This document shows, piece after piece, positions 34,870 to 45,364 of a DNA stretch of 64,000 nt (position 1 is the stretch's first letter; the number at the start of each line of letters is the position of its first letter). The notes beneath the pieces are model-generated. The model was not told the origin of the DNA. It saw only the letters and a program-made list of their open reading frames with translations, and searched no databases. The position numbers were made by a program, and so were the translations under genes. Source of the DNA: Pyrus communis (lineage: Eukaryota; Streptophyta; Magnoliopsida; Rosales; Rosaceae); assembly GCF_963583255.1 (NCBI RefSeq), contig NC_084807.1, positions 28,222,381-28,286,380 on the forward strand, given 5' to 3'.

Positions 34870-34985
34870 TTGAAAATTTTATAGTGCTTTAATCGTTAGA
34901 TCTTTAATTATTATATTTTTAATCAACGATCTAACAATTAAAAGTTCCAAAATATAGAATATCCCGGAATGCACTAAAATATCCT
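34870..34985. repeat. Small foldback repeat downstream of SPCH
   Basis: Arms with TTTTATAGTGCTTTAATCGTTAGATC and GATCTAACAATTAAAAGTTCC...GCACTAAAAT face each other. A related piece with CGTTAGAT and GCACTATAGAATTTT is at 58215-58310. It is probably a MITE remnant. Confidence 0.45.
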
Positions 34986-35844
34986 CCGGTAGATATCATA
35001 TTTCATCAGTCGATCAAAATTGCCCTAACTCCAGCCTCTATCTCTCTATTTGTCTCTCATCTCCGAAATGGTGCTAATGAATAGAATGTGGAAAGCCATG
35101 CATTTTGCCATATTCTTATTAACCAATGTAATACGTAGATCAGTAATAACTTTGTTTACTTTTAGCTAGCCTAGCTAGGGTGACCCTTTGTAATTTTCAA
35201 TTAAGCAATCTCAAGGTCTTATTTCATGTATACATACATGCATGAATTTTAATTTCACATTTCTTTTTTATTAATGAACGAAAAAGCTACATGTGGATGT
35301 GAATATATTGTCCATGCATGGATCCTACTCTTTGGATCTGATAATTAATTTCCAAACAAGAAAGAAGGAAGTTATATAACTTCTTCTTGCTTCTACTTAT
35401 GGAAAGTATTTAATTACTAATGTTATATAATGAGACTTGACATTCTCCTAAATAGCTGAGTCTTAAACACTATCATCTGGTATAACCAATTCACTTGTGT
35501 TATAACACATGAATTAGTTTTAATGTTCCATAAAGTATAAACTCACTGTCACACATATTATTGTAATACGCGAACTAATTTACATCGTGTTTACCCCTTT
35601 CTTTCAACTTCATTTTTTCGAAAGTAAATAATGGGTACTAGACTTCTAGTACTATAACCATTTGTTGAGAGTAGGTCAAAATCAAATGCAACGAAGACGG
35701 AGATAGGTAGCTCATGATTACCAAACTCAATTGGACCAAACCCTAAAAGAATAGACATTTATACAAGAACATTGTAACACACATCAATAAAGCGGGGCAA
35801 ATTTGCTACAAGTTCCACTGGTTTTTTCATCTGAGATGCCTCTT

Positions 35845-35988
35845 TTAGTTAACAACATGTTTGAGGCTGGGAAGTGTATATTTGTATGCATACATTATTC
35901 GTCCTTCGATATGCAAGTTCGAATCTCCCTGTAGTTTGGTTTAGACTAAAATATCCTTCAAATAAAAGGAAAAGGAAAAGGAAAAGAG
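35845..35988 (+). mobile_element. SINE-like element with (AAAAGG)n tail
   Basis: A B-box-like GCAAGTTCGAATCTCCC is followed by TAGTTTGGTTTAGACTAAAATATCC and a tail of GGAAAA repeats. The left border and target duplication are not resolved. Confidence 0.5.
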
Positions 35989-36307
35989 ATACTGGGCCTA
36001 ACCTAGCTACTCTACAATGGGCCTCTGCATGAGTCGATTTAGATAGTTCGGCCCTTAACCAAAAAAATAGAGAAAAAAAATTTATTCAGTTTGTTTATCT
36101 GAATAAAATTGGAAAAGTTGCATATCAGTTTTCTTTTTCCCCTAATGGAACATATATCAAACAGCTTAACAGATGTTACACTACACAACCTTCTACTGTT
36201 TCTCACCGATGCTACAAAGAAACTATAACTAAAATTGAAAATGCTTATTTAAAATTTTATATGCTAATTAATTTCCCTCACTTTCTGTGTTGTGGGAGCC
36301 TATGAAA
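35989..36307. other. Spacer, 3' region of the WRKY gene
   Basis: AT-rich. The bases closest to 36307 are the probable 3' UTR of the minus-strand WRKY gene. Nothing else was recognised. Confidence 0.4.
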
Positions 36308-37886
36308 TTAGGAAAAGAACCCTGGACCGTCAAATGAGAAGTTGGGGAACAACTGATCATCCTGACCAAATGGGAAATCCAAACCAACACTTGGAGAGTT
36401 GGCAGCTGAAGTTGCAGGCGAGATTATATCTCCACTCTGAATATTTTGTTCAGCTCCAAAACCCTGCTGAGACATTGAGAAATAGTTTGTTCCTGAAGTT
36501 GTAGGTCCCGCAAAGGGAGGAGAAAAACTTCCCAGATAATTGTTGTTCAGTGGTGAGGGATTGTTGAAGGAGGGGAACAGTTCCTCGCTAATGTCTAACC
36601 CTTCACTAATGACTCTGAGGCCTTCCGGGAGGTTTAAGAGCATGTTTTGTTGCGAATGCTGCTGATTTTGTTGAGATTCCACTGGGTTATTCTGCGGTTC
36701 CGTCCTTTCGGGCGGCAACGGTGACGGTGAAGGAGGAGTACTTGTGCCGGGAGAGGCTTGTGTACATGTGTGCCTTCCTCTGTATGTAATTTCAAAGATC
36801 GTTGGGTCTTCGTTCGAACGTTGGACTTGCTTTGTGGCAAAACAGTCCTGGACGTTTCGGTGAGTGCACCGGTAGTAGCCTCTGCCAAGGTGAACAAATC
36901 TAATGTTATGCACTTGCATGAAGTTTTTTGGTCGACGGTTCAGTTGACCAATCATAAAGGGTAACAAAGTGTTCAATTGATCAAGTCATGCTATCTTATA
37001 TTTACTATATAGAGCTTCTTGTAATTTAACTTGTGTGGACAATTTTAGTCGTTTTTATCTTACATGATTGTATAAGAAAGAAGAATACTCGTGTGAAATT
37101 GTTGAATATCATTTTTCTATTTATCTGTCTCATCACATGACAGTCTGATGAGAAAGATATGGTGAAAACAACGTAGAGATTTGGAATATACAATAGAGAT
37201 AACTAAGTTTTCCTTGCCAGAAAGAGACTTGTTAATGTCATAGCAATTGAAGTATATAATTGTAGTTAATTTGAAGAACTAAAGATAAGTTTCATATATG
37301 TATGAATAAAATGTAAAGTCCTATACCTTGGATATCTGGCTCCAAGTATGTCCTTCTGGCCATACTTTCTCCAACTAAATCCATCATCAAGAGGCCCCTC
37401 AAGCCCCATACCAGATGTAACTCTTATTTGTTGTGTCCACCTTGACAGAGTTTTCCTGCAACATTCACGAAAATTCAAAATTACCACCAATGAACATCAC
37501 CTTAAGTACGAAAACATAATCACGAAAATCTCTTTCTATATTAACCTCTTCCCAGAGGAATCTTTGTTGTCGTGGTCCTTGAATTCGCGGTCGGAGTCCT
37601 CACTCCAGGGGCTTCCATTTAGTGAATGGGGCGGAGACTCAACCATTCGAGTTGCGACATGACCTGCGGGCTGTTGTTGCTCACATCCTGAGGGTGAGCC
37701 GATAGAGTTCAGAATGGAGAGCGCCTTTTCGTACGATAGTATGATCTTTTGAACAAGCAGTTCCCGGGTTCCATGAGAGGAAGATGGAGCGTTGAGATGG
37801 ATCTGTAGCTGCCTAGCCAGCTCCCTCCCTTGTGCTAGCTCATTTACAAGACTCCTTTGTTCCCAATGTATATTGCAGTTCTCCAT
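36308..37886 (-). CDS. WRKY transcription factor, group III (WRKY41/53 type)
   Basis: Three exons, 37886-37546, 37455-37327 and 36881-36308, give 347 residues. The single WRKY domain has WRKYGQK at 142-148 and the zinc ligands C162, C170, H194 and C196 in the spacing C-X7-C-X23-H-X-C, which defines group III. The second intron lies in the codon before GYYRC, the conserved intron position of this group. The N-terminal 95 residues ([32 protein letters not shown]) form the leucine-rich region shared by WRKY41/53/30. The C-terminal tail is Ser/Pro/Gln-rich, as expected for activation. In other plants members respond to pathogens, salicylate and senescence. The exact orthologue needs a tree. Two W-box cores lie upstream. 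Confidence 0.94.
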
Positions 37887-38223
37887 TTGTTAACAGTAGC
37901 ACATGAGAGATACAGGAACAAAATTATCTGTCAAGATTTCGGGGTCAGGCCAACGGGAAATATAACAAAAACAAGAACTGTGTTTCCAATCAGAGACGGG
38001 AACAACCAAAACAACAAGGGGGAGACAGATTTGTGAGAAGCGTAACTGCGTGACTAAGCTGAGTTTTCGTGTTTTGGATTCGTGTGTGTAATGACCGATT
38101 AGTGAGATGGGAAGAATCTGAAGGTGGAAACTTGATGAGGAAGGAGAGGGAGAGATGGTTATGGGGATTTAAGGGAAGGTTGTTTTTGAATCAAAAGAAA
38201 GTGAGGGAAAGAAATCGAGAGTT

Positions 38224-38229
38224 TTGACT
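38224..38229. promoter_or_regulatory. W-box core TTGACT upstream of the WRKY gene
   Basis: TTGACT about 340 bases before the WRKY start codon, with a second core (AGTCAA, i.e. TTGACT on the minus strand) at 38429-38434. WRKY genes of this group are often controlled by WRKY proteins, including their own. A 6-base motif is weak evidence on its own. Confidence 0.35.
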
Positions 38230-38434
38230 GAGAAGATCCGAGTGGAAATGGTCTTTGGTCATAGGAATTGGGAGGTTCAAAGTTAAGAGCAAGAGGAGGA
38301 AGACGAGTTGCTGACCGTTTCAACCTTCATGTGCTTTTCCCTTCCCATGAGCGCTAAACACCAAAATTATATATCTCAATATCTCGCTTTGTGATTTGGT
38401 GATTTTGCATAGGAGGGAAATGAAAGAAAGTCAA

Positions 38435-39587
38435 CGACTAAGCAAAAGAGGTAGGAGGGAGACCAAAGAATCTTCAAACCTAGTTCCGCGTTGTTACTAC
38501 TACTACAACTATTCTACTAAGTTAATTACAAAATTACCTTTGAATTTTAGTGGTTGTTCCACTTTGGTCCTCAAAACAAATTTTCCGTCTCCAGTTTGTC
38601 TCTAAAGTTTTATAAATGTGTTGAATGTTTGTTAAAAAAAAAAATGTGTTGAATGACAATAAGTATGTCGGTTAAGTTTAATGGTGGAGGAGAGTCAATT
38701 CGGTTGCTTTTTTGGCTCTATCGCACCACGTTATCGATCATATTAGCAACAAAGCTTTTCGTACCACCACTAAACTCATTGGTAAAATCTTTTATGAATG
38801 ATATGTATGAAATTTTGTACGAGCAAACTTCGTGACAAGATAAAGCTTTCTTGAGTCGTTGTCCAAGCATGAACTGCACAGCCCCTTGCTCTAGTTGAGT
38901 TATTTTGCCCTTTCCTCACGCTCTGTTAATCAGGAGAGGTATGGCTATAGTTAGGTGTCCTTTGATTATTCATTTTTAGTAGAATGAATTGTTTTCTCAC
39001 CCAAAAACTACTAAAAAAACACGTGTTAAAAAGAATATTTAATTATATCACGTTGCTTATTGTCGATTTTCTTGTAGTGAAACTTTTTTATGGTTTAGTC
39101 AGTTTAAATAGTCCCCATTTTTTTCAAATAATTTTTCAAAATTTATTATAATTGAGGGGAGGGTTCAAAACTATAACAATAATTTAGATTAGATTTGTTT
39201 GCTTTGCCCATTTTTTAGCATATGTGCCTACTCTCAAACATAAGTGGACGCGTGCCAAGAGATAAAGAGCATTCTAGTCGTCACGTGCTACTCTATTAAC
39301 GTTTGTAAAGATACACTTTCTATCCTTAACGATCACACTTTTCAAAAGTTTACGAGCCAATTTGAGACAAAATAAAAGGACCAAAGCCGAAAAATCAAGA
39401 GTTTAAGGGGCAAATAAGAAAAAAAAAAGAGTGAAATATACATGACATCAGCTTCAAAACTTCGCTTACGTTAACTATGCAAATTGTTTAAGATCTCCAA
39501 TATTCGAAGAGACAAGGGGCATCGACCCAAAACCCAACACAAAACTTGATAATCTAATAATTTAAGTAAAACTAATTGAATGAGTTT
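38435..39587. other. Intergenic, no gene seen
   Basis: AT-rich sequence upstream of the WRKY gene. Short frames here do not resemble proteins. No repeat with clear ends was found. Confidence 0.4.
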
Positions 39588-39720
39588 GAACATTTTGAGT
39601 TTTAACGATAAGGGCAAAATAAAAGGTAAAGTGAATATTATCATGATTGACTTTTTAATGTAAAAATATGATTTTTTTTTTTGTTAAAATAAATAGTACC
39701 GAGAGTTTTTCGTTAAATTT
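39588..39720 (-). mobile_element. MITE, TTAACGAAAAACTC family, copy 1 (inverted)
   Basis: It begins TTTTGAGTTTTAACGATAAGG and ends GTACCGAGAGTTTTTCGTTAAATTT. Relatives in the other orientation lie at 42805-42940 and 55643-55780. All three share TTTTTACATTAAAAA-type and ATTCAYTTTA-type inner phrases. The termini are inverted to each other (TTTAACGA / TCGTTAAA). Confidence 0.65.
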
Positions 39721-40467
39721 CTCAATAATTTAATAGTTGATAATTTGATTAATTATGTGTTAAAAACAGTCAAATTGTCAAGAACCGGCTACTAGCTAGC
39801 GTATTTTCCGTGCCTTATTATTAGTGAAGAACGGTCGGTCGCGTAACATACTTAAGCTTAGTATAATAATCTTTCTTTCCTTTAATTGTGTTGGTATTCA
39901 TAAGATTTACGGAAAGTTAGAAACTAGGCAATTTTCCCAACTAAGAAAAAGCAAATAATGTAGTCTCCCGTCCTCACACGTTGAGCAAACATGGATGCAT
40001 GCATGGTTAATTTGAACATGTTTTGTAACAAACAAGAGCACTAATTTTGTTTAGTATTTGATAAATAGGGAACTTTTAATCACTATGGTTGAGAATGAAT
40101 TTCAGGTTTGTAATTCTTAGCGTTGGTGAATCACACGATAGTGATCAGAAAGAGGCTGAAATGTTATTGTAAGCCTTTTCAATCTCCAAAATAGTAGATT
40201 AGCTTGACGAAGTAATGAACTAATCCCTTAAAAAAAAATAAACAGGGAACGTTTAAGATAATCAAGATTACACATGGGATATAATCATTAATGAAGTTCA
40301 AGTAGAATCTGCTTTTATGGAATATTTTATGTGGGATCTGATCGATCGGTTCTAGGTCAGATACATGCACAAAACTTCTTTTATTGTTATGTTTAAGCTA
40401 GTGTGACATTATTTTAAGGTTTGGAAATTGGAACCTTCAAGTTCAGCCAACACGTTTTGTAAGGTGA

Positions 40468-40526
40468 GGTACCAACCCAAAAGCTTTGGAAAAAAAAAAA
40501 AAAAAAAAAAGGTACCAACCCAAAAG
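40468..40526 (+). mobile_element. Minimal poly(A) retro-insertion with 16-bp target duplication
   Basis: GGTACCAACCCAAAAG occurs at 40468-40483 and 40511-40526. The 27-bp insert between them is CTTTGG followed by about 21 A. It follows the same pattern as the insertion at 24296-24356. Confidence 0.65.
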
Positions 40527-40639
40527 ATTAAAAAACAAAGAACAACTTTTAAACTTTTGTTTTGTTTCCTTGTATTATGGATATTGAAAGTTGGAAACAT
40601 AGTATCCCCCTAGATTAGAACAAGACTTCGTTGTTGAAA

Positions 40640-40726
40640 TTTTAGCAGAAGGTCTTGTTTACACTCAATTTCGGATGAACACGTGTTCATCCGAAATTAT
40701 GTGTAAGCAGAAATTCTTGCTGAAAT
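40640..40726. repeat. Long hairpin with perfect 32-bp palindrome centred on CACGTG
   Basis: Positions 40667-40698 read AATTTCGGATGAACAC followed by its exact reverse complement, with CACGTG (G-box core) at the centre. Imperfect pairing continues outward for about 28 bases on each side (TTTACAC/GTGTAAG, AGCAGAAG/TTCTTGCT). It could be a foldback element or a hairpin transcript. Confidence 0.7.
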
Positions 40727-40995
40727 GTTCAGCAGGGAAGTTAATTCCCCTAGATTATTACCGACAAATCGTTTCATCATATCCATGGTTATTAGTCAAA
40801 ATAGTAGTATACATATATTATATAAAAAGCATCTCATCATATCAATAGTTGATTTGAAAAACAATAGTAATATTTAAGAATAAGGTTGTATCATGATAGG
40901 TTCTTGAAATTGCATCTTCCAATTAAAATGGTCATTGAAATAGAAAATTGATCAATTCTTGAAACTAGGTCTTGCATAATAACTTAGTCATTCCA

Positions 40996-41645
40996 CTAAT
41001 TATGACATCCCACATCGTCCAGGGGAGTGATCCTTATATGTATATTCCCATATCTACCTAGCACGAGGCATTTTGAGAGCTCACTGGCTTCGGGTTCCGT
41101 AAGAACTCCGAAGTTAAGCGAGAAGAGGGCTTGAGCAACCCCATGATGGGTGACCCACTGGGAAGTTGCTCGTGAGTTCCCAAAAACAAAACCGTGAGGG
41201 AATGATAAGCCCAAAGCGGACAATATCGTGCTACGGTGGTGGAGCGGGCCCAGAAAGTGGTTCTGCCCCGGGCCGGGATGTGACAATATGGTATCAGAGC
41301 CTAACCCTAGCCGTGGTGTGCCGACGAGGACGTCGGGCCCCTAAGGGGGGTGGATTGTGACATCCCACATCGCCCAGGGGATTGATCCTTATATGTATAT
41401 TCCCATCCTTACTTAGCACGAGGCCTTTTGGAAGCTCACTGGCTTCGAGTTCCATGGGAACTCCGAAGTTAAGCGAGTAGCGCGCGAGAGCATTCCCAGG
41501 ATGGGTGACCCATTGGGAAGTTCTCGTGTAAGTTCCCAGAAACAAAACCGTGAGGGCATGGTCGGGGCCCAAAGCGGACAATATCGTGCTACGGTGGAGT
41601 CGGGCCCGAGAAGTGGTCCCGCCCAGGTCGGGATGTGACACTAAT
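40996..41645 (+). mobile_element. Complete Cassandra TRIM retrotransposon with 5S rRNA-like LTRs
   Basis: Two LTRs of 285 bp (41001-41285 and 41356-41640) flank a 70-bp interior. The interior starts with the primer-binding site TGGTATCAGAGCC (initiator tRNA-Met) and ends with a purine tract, AAGGGGGGTGGA. The 5-bp duplication CTAAT is at 40996-41000 and 41641-41645. Each LTR carries a 5S rRNA-derived segment with the pol III promoter boxes (AACTCCGAAGTTAAGCG; ATGGGTGACCCxxTGGGAAGTT). This is the defining feature of Cassandra, which is non-coding and moved by other elements. The left LTR starts TATGACA where the right starts TGTGACA, a one-base decay of the terminal TG. The LTRs differ at many positions, so the insertion is not recent. 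Confidence 0.93.
41100..41173 (+). ncRNA. 5S rRNA-like segment in the left Cassandra LTR
   Basis: The segment holds AACTCCGAAGTTAAGCG (box A region) and GATGGGTGACCCACTGGGAAGTTGCTCG (box C region) in the order and spacing of a plant 5S gene. The 5' part of the 5S sequence is replaced by unrelated bases, so it is not a functional ribosomal gene. Pol III transcription is possible. The equivalent piece of the right LTR is at 41458-41530. Confidence 0.75.
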
Positions 41646-41677
41646 TATCCGTTAACTTTATGTTAGTATGTTGTAAG

Positions 41678-42158
41678 GTTTTAAAAGACGCTAGGCGCTA
41701 GTCGGGTGGCGGGCTGAGACATAGCACCTAGGCGGCTAGACGGGGTCTATGCGGATTTAATTAAATCTATTATATTTCGTGTAAATAAATGTCTATTTAT
41801 ACTTAAAATATATATAATTTCATCATAAACTAAAAAATAGAATGATATATATATATATATATTATGAGTTATTGGAATATAATGAAAACATGAGAAATAA
41901 GCATATAATGTGTGTTCATTTAAGTATTCAACAAGTCTCTTACAATTTATTGAAAAAAATAAAATGCAAAATGAAAGTTATCTATTTTCTGTTTAAGTGT
42001 ATCGCAACCTAGATGGGTCTTGGCGAGCTAGATGAATGCTTAAGTGGTCTAGGCGGGCACCTCAATAGGTATAGGCACAATTTCTTAATTTTCAAACACC
42101 TAGACATTAATCGGGTCGGTGATTAGCCGCCTAGCTCCTAGACGGAAATTTTTAGAAC
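41678..42158. mobile_element. MITE, family A, copy 2
   Basis: The left end GTTTTAAAAGACGCTAGGCGCTAG matches the inverted right end of the copy at 1161-1508, and its right end CCTAGACGGAAATTTTTAGAAC matches the inverted left end of that copy. Inner CTAGGCGG-type motifs are shared. It sits 33 bases after the Cassandra element. Confidence 0.6.
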
Positions 42159-42360
42159 AGTGGTATATTGATATGGCACACGAATAGATTCCATTTATTT
42201 AATTGTATGGTGCCACATGGAATAATTATTCATATTTTTAAAGATTTAGGAATTAAAACTGACAAAACTAAAAATTAATAAGTAAAAAAAATTAAAAACA
42301 TAAAGCATCATGCTCCTTGTCTTTAATGAGCAGCGTCTCCTTGAAGAGGTACATTCGTTC

Positions 42361-42560
42361 GGAAAGGGATCATCTCCAGATTTCTTCCTCTTAATTCATC
42401 AAATTAGGATATATGTGCCGTTGAAATTTGATTTAACGGTTACAAACGAATGTTCCCTTTAAAAATTATAATAACTTCAACCGTTAGATCAAATTTTAAC
42501 GGCACGAATTCCTTAATTTGGTGGATTAGGATTAAGAGATCAGGAGATGATCCATTTCCC
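42361..42560. mobile_element. hAT-type foldback MITE, GGAAAGGGATC family, copy 1
   Basis: The left arm GGAAAGGGATCATCTCCAGATTTC and the right arm GATCAGGAGATGATCCATTTCCC are inverted. A phrase with AACGG pairs inside the arms. The relative at 54091-54290 has a clean 8-bp target duplication; here none is clear. Confidence 0.65.
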
Positions 42561-42804
42561 GTCCATTCGCATCGGCTCCACTGAGGCACAGAGGCACTCA
42601 TGAGATTGATTGTAGCTCAACCTAGTTTTTGGGAGTAGAATTCTCTTCATTCTTCTTTTCTTTTCTCCTCTCATACTTTTCACTTTGTCCTTTTTTCTCT
42701 ACAAAATTCATAAGATATTAACGTGACTTAATTTTAATAGTTCAAATAGAAAATGAGGGAAGAAAAGAGGAAAATGAGAGGAGAGAATCCTACTTTATTT
42801 TTTG

Positions 42805-42940
42805 GGAACTTTAACGAAAAACTCCCGGTATTGTTCATTTTAACGAAAAATCATATTTTTACATTAAAAATTCAATAATTAACTATTCACTTTATCCTTT
42901 ATTTTATCTTTATCGTTAAAACTCAAAGTTTTCGAACCAT
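42805..42940 (+). mobile_element. MITE, TTAACGAAAAACTC family, copy 2
   Basis: It starts AACTTTAACGAAAAACTCCCGG and ends ATCGTTAAAACTCAAAGTTTT, with ACATTAAAAATTCAATAA inside. Relatives are at 39588-39720 and 55643-55780. Confidence 0.65.
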
Positions 42941-43736
42941 TTTTATTATTATTTTTTTTTTTTTTTTGGACGAAAAAAATAAAGTTAGAAACTGCGCAGT
43001 GTCTTCTACGCTCAGTCGAAATCTGTGGACTAGGCAACCAATTCAAACTCTTAATTTTGAGGAAGAATTGCCATGTGTTTTTTTATCAAATATTCTTACA
43101 TCACCATCAAACTCCATATTCCCTTTTCGAAGAGAAAAAGTCAAAATAAGGTTTTTTAGGTTGAAATTGAAACTTTGAAAAAGTAAGGTTGAAATTGAAA
43201 CATTTTTCAGATTTTTTCCAGTTGAAGTTTGGTTAAAGGATGGAAATCTGTTATTGGATTTGCAGCAATTTTGAAGCTCTCGAGCTTTCTTCCATAGAGA
43301 GAAAGAACGGTGAATAGTTTGCAAAAAGAATTAGTAATTTTTAACAAAATTAGTTTTTATGGCTAATTCACATGGCACCTTGTGATTGGATAGGCTATTT
43401 ATTCATGCGTCACATCAGTATAATAACAGAAAATTTGATAGAAAGCTAACGAATGACAAAATGGAATTGTGAGAACCATTTTCAAAGACCAAATTGATGA
43501 ATTTTCTATAACATTGCTACAACATAGTAAGGTTGTTTGAGATCATTGATATAGTTATAGTATTATTTGACAGCTTTTTCCACCTCTATTTTCTCCTTTT
43601 CCAAGTAATTGAGACGCGTATACTACACATTTGTGCCAAATTTAGAGAATAAAACGTTTATGCTTCTTAAGAGAGTAAAACAATAACTTATGGTTGCTAA
43701 ACTGCAAGAAATTAAACTGTATAATATCAAATATCG

Positions 43737-43784
43737 TATGATAGTTTTTTTTTTTTTGAACAAAAATACCGCATGATAGTTAAA
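43737..43784 (-). mobile_element. Minimal poly(T) retro-insertion with direct repeat
   Basis: CGTATGATAGTT and CGCATGATAGTT (one difference) flank a run of T followed by GAACAAAAATAC. In the minus orientation this is a GTATTTTTGTTC plus poly(A) tail, the same kind of SINE-tail remnant as at 24296-24356. Confidence 0.5.
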
Positions 43785-44495
43785 ATCAGTAATAATATTT
43801 AAGAACATTCATGTTGGTATAAAACTTGTACCTAACGACTTCTTTTGTTTTGTTTTGTTTTTTTCCCTTTGAAAATGGACTAACCGATGGCTTCGTCACG
43901 GCAGTTCACTCTTTCATGGGCTAAGAAGACTCATAGAAGCATTTCAACCTCCTCCTGATCAACATCGTGCGATTTACCAATGCCGGAAAGACTTCTCATT
44001 TGGTAGTTAAAATCCAATTTCAAGCTATTTTGATATGATGGTACAATGAGTATGACAATAATAGTAAAAAATCATTAAACATAAGACCTTAAACTTCTTT
44101 TTAATATCCAATATATATTCCACTCATGGTGTGTCATGATTTTTCTTCAACTGATAAGGACGAGAAGAATAAACCCATTACATTTATATACCTAATATAC
44201 ATGACCACTATGCTGTTTAGATTAGCAATATTGTTCATTAATTAATACTTGACCAGGTCAAACATTATTATATCCTCATAGTTATAATTAGTACCTTTGA
44301 ACTGAAAGAGAAATTTTTTTTGTGTATCTGAAGTACTGTCTGGTACACTAGATGTTATAACATAAGTGGTTGACATTTTTTTTTTCAATATTCAACCACT
44401 TGTATTATGATACTTAATGTATTGAACTATATTTCCGACACACTGAAAAATCTCTCGAATTAAAACACCATTTCTATGTATATTTGCTTATAAAT

Positions 44496-44856
44496 GACCC
44501 CTGTTATTTTGAGGTCATATCTAGTATTCAGAGTTTGCTTGGAATTGGTATCGCTCTCACGGCCCGCACCGAAGTAGTGCTTTACCCCTAGATTTCCAAT
44601 CAACTACTGCGCCTCAACGCATTTCGAGGAGAACCAGCTAACTCTGGGTCGAGTGGCAGTTCACCCCTAACCACAACTCATCCGATGATTCTTCAACATT
44701 AGCCGGTTGGGACCTCCACTTGGTTTCACTCAAGCCTCATACTGGTCATGGATAGATCACCTAGGTTCGGGTCCATAAGTAGTCACAATTGCCCTCTAAA
44801 GATTCCTTTAACCAAGTCATGGCCTATGAGTCGCCGGGTCATTCTTCACCAGGCAC
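44496..44856 (-). pseudogene. Plastid 23S rRNA fragment in nuclear DNA (NUPT)
   Basis: Read on the minus strand, the segment runs through highly conserved plastid 23S rRNA blocks: GCCTGGTGAAGAATGACCCG, ATGGACCCGAACCTAGGTGA, GATGAGTTGTGGTTAGGGGT, CTAGCTGGTTCTC-type and CGAAATGCGTTGAGGCGCAG, and finally CTGAATACTAGATATGACCT. The order is intact. Many scattered substitutions and at least one apparent internal deletion (near 44790-44815) show it has decayed since transfer. It covers the domain II part of the 23S gene and cannot be a functional rRNA. Confidence 0.88.
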
Positions 44857-45221
44857 ACTATTCATTCAAAACAAAAATTGGACCAAATCCACAGGTTGAA
44901 TGATTGGCATAAAAATGACTCGAAAAGTGAAGCAAATTGAATGTGATGCCGCGAAAATGGAGAGAAATTGCAGGGTATATATTATATATTGGTGTTTTAT
45001 TTTATTTTATTTTATTTTTGGGTCAAATATATTGGTGTTTCTGGTTGGTACGTGTAGCCGCAATATGTACATGAATGGTGATGGTGATTATGTTCACTTC
45101 ATCTGGCCAAGTTGTTGACCAAAATCCAAAATTGTTTAGCCGTGTGGAAATAGTAGAACCCCAATGTGACTTTTCCAATACCTTTCTACAAACTTTGTGT
45201 CCAAGGGGGATTTATGCTTAG

Positions 45222-45364
45222 TATAATAAGAAGTTCGTCAGTGATCATGGCAATGTTACATAATTTTTTTTTATTTTTATACATTTTACATAATAAGAAG
45301 TTTGTCAGTGATCATGGCAATATTACATAACAAGAAGTTCGTCAGTGATCATCGCAAAGATGTA
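45222..45364. repeat. Partly tandem repeat, three copies of a unit of about 37 bp
   Basis: AAGAAGTTCGTCAGTGATCATGGCAATGTTACATAA recurs three times (about 45228, 45295 and 45332). A 30-base T-rich insert separates the first two and the last two adjoin. It is noncoding. Confidence 0.75.

Noticed and set aside
41287..41300. tRNA-like TGGTATCAGAGCC
   Set aside because: It is the primer-binding site of the retrotransposon, not part of a tRNA gene; no cloverleaf follows.
41100..41530. Two 5S rRNA genes
   Set aside because: The 5S-like parts lack the proper 5' region and lie inside LTRs with PBS, PPT and target duplication, so they belong to Cassandra.
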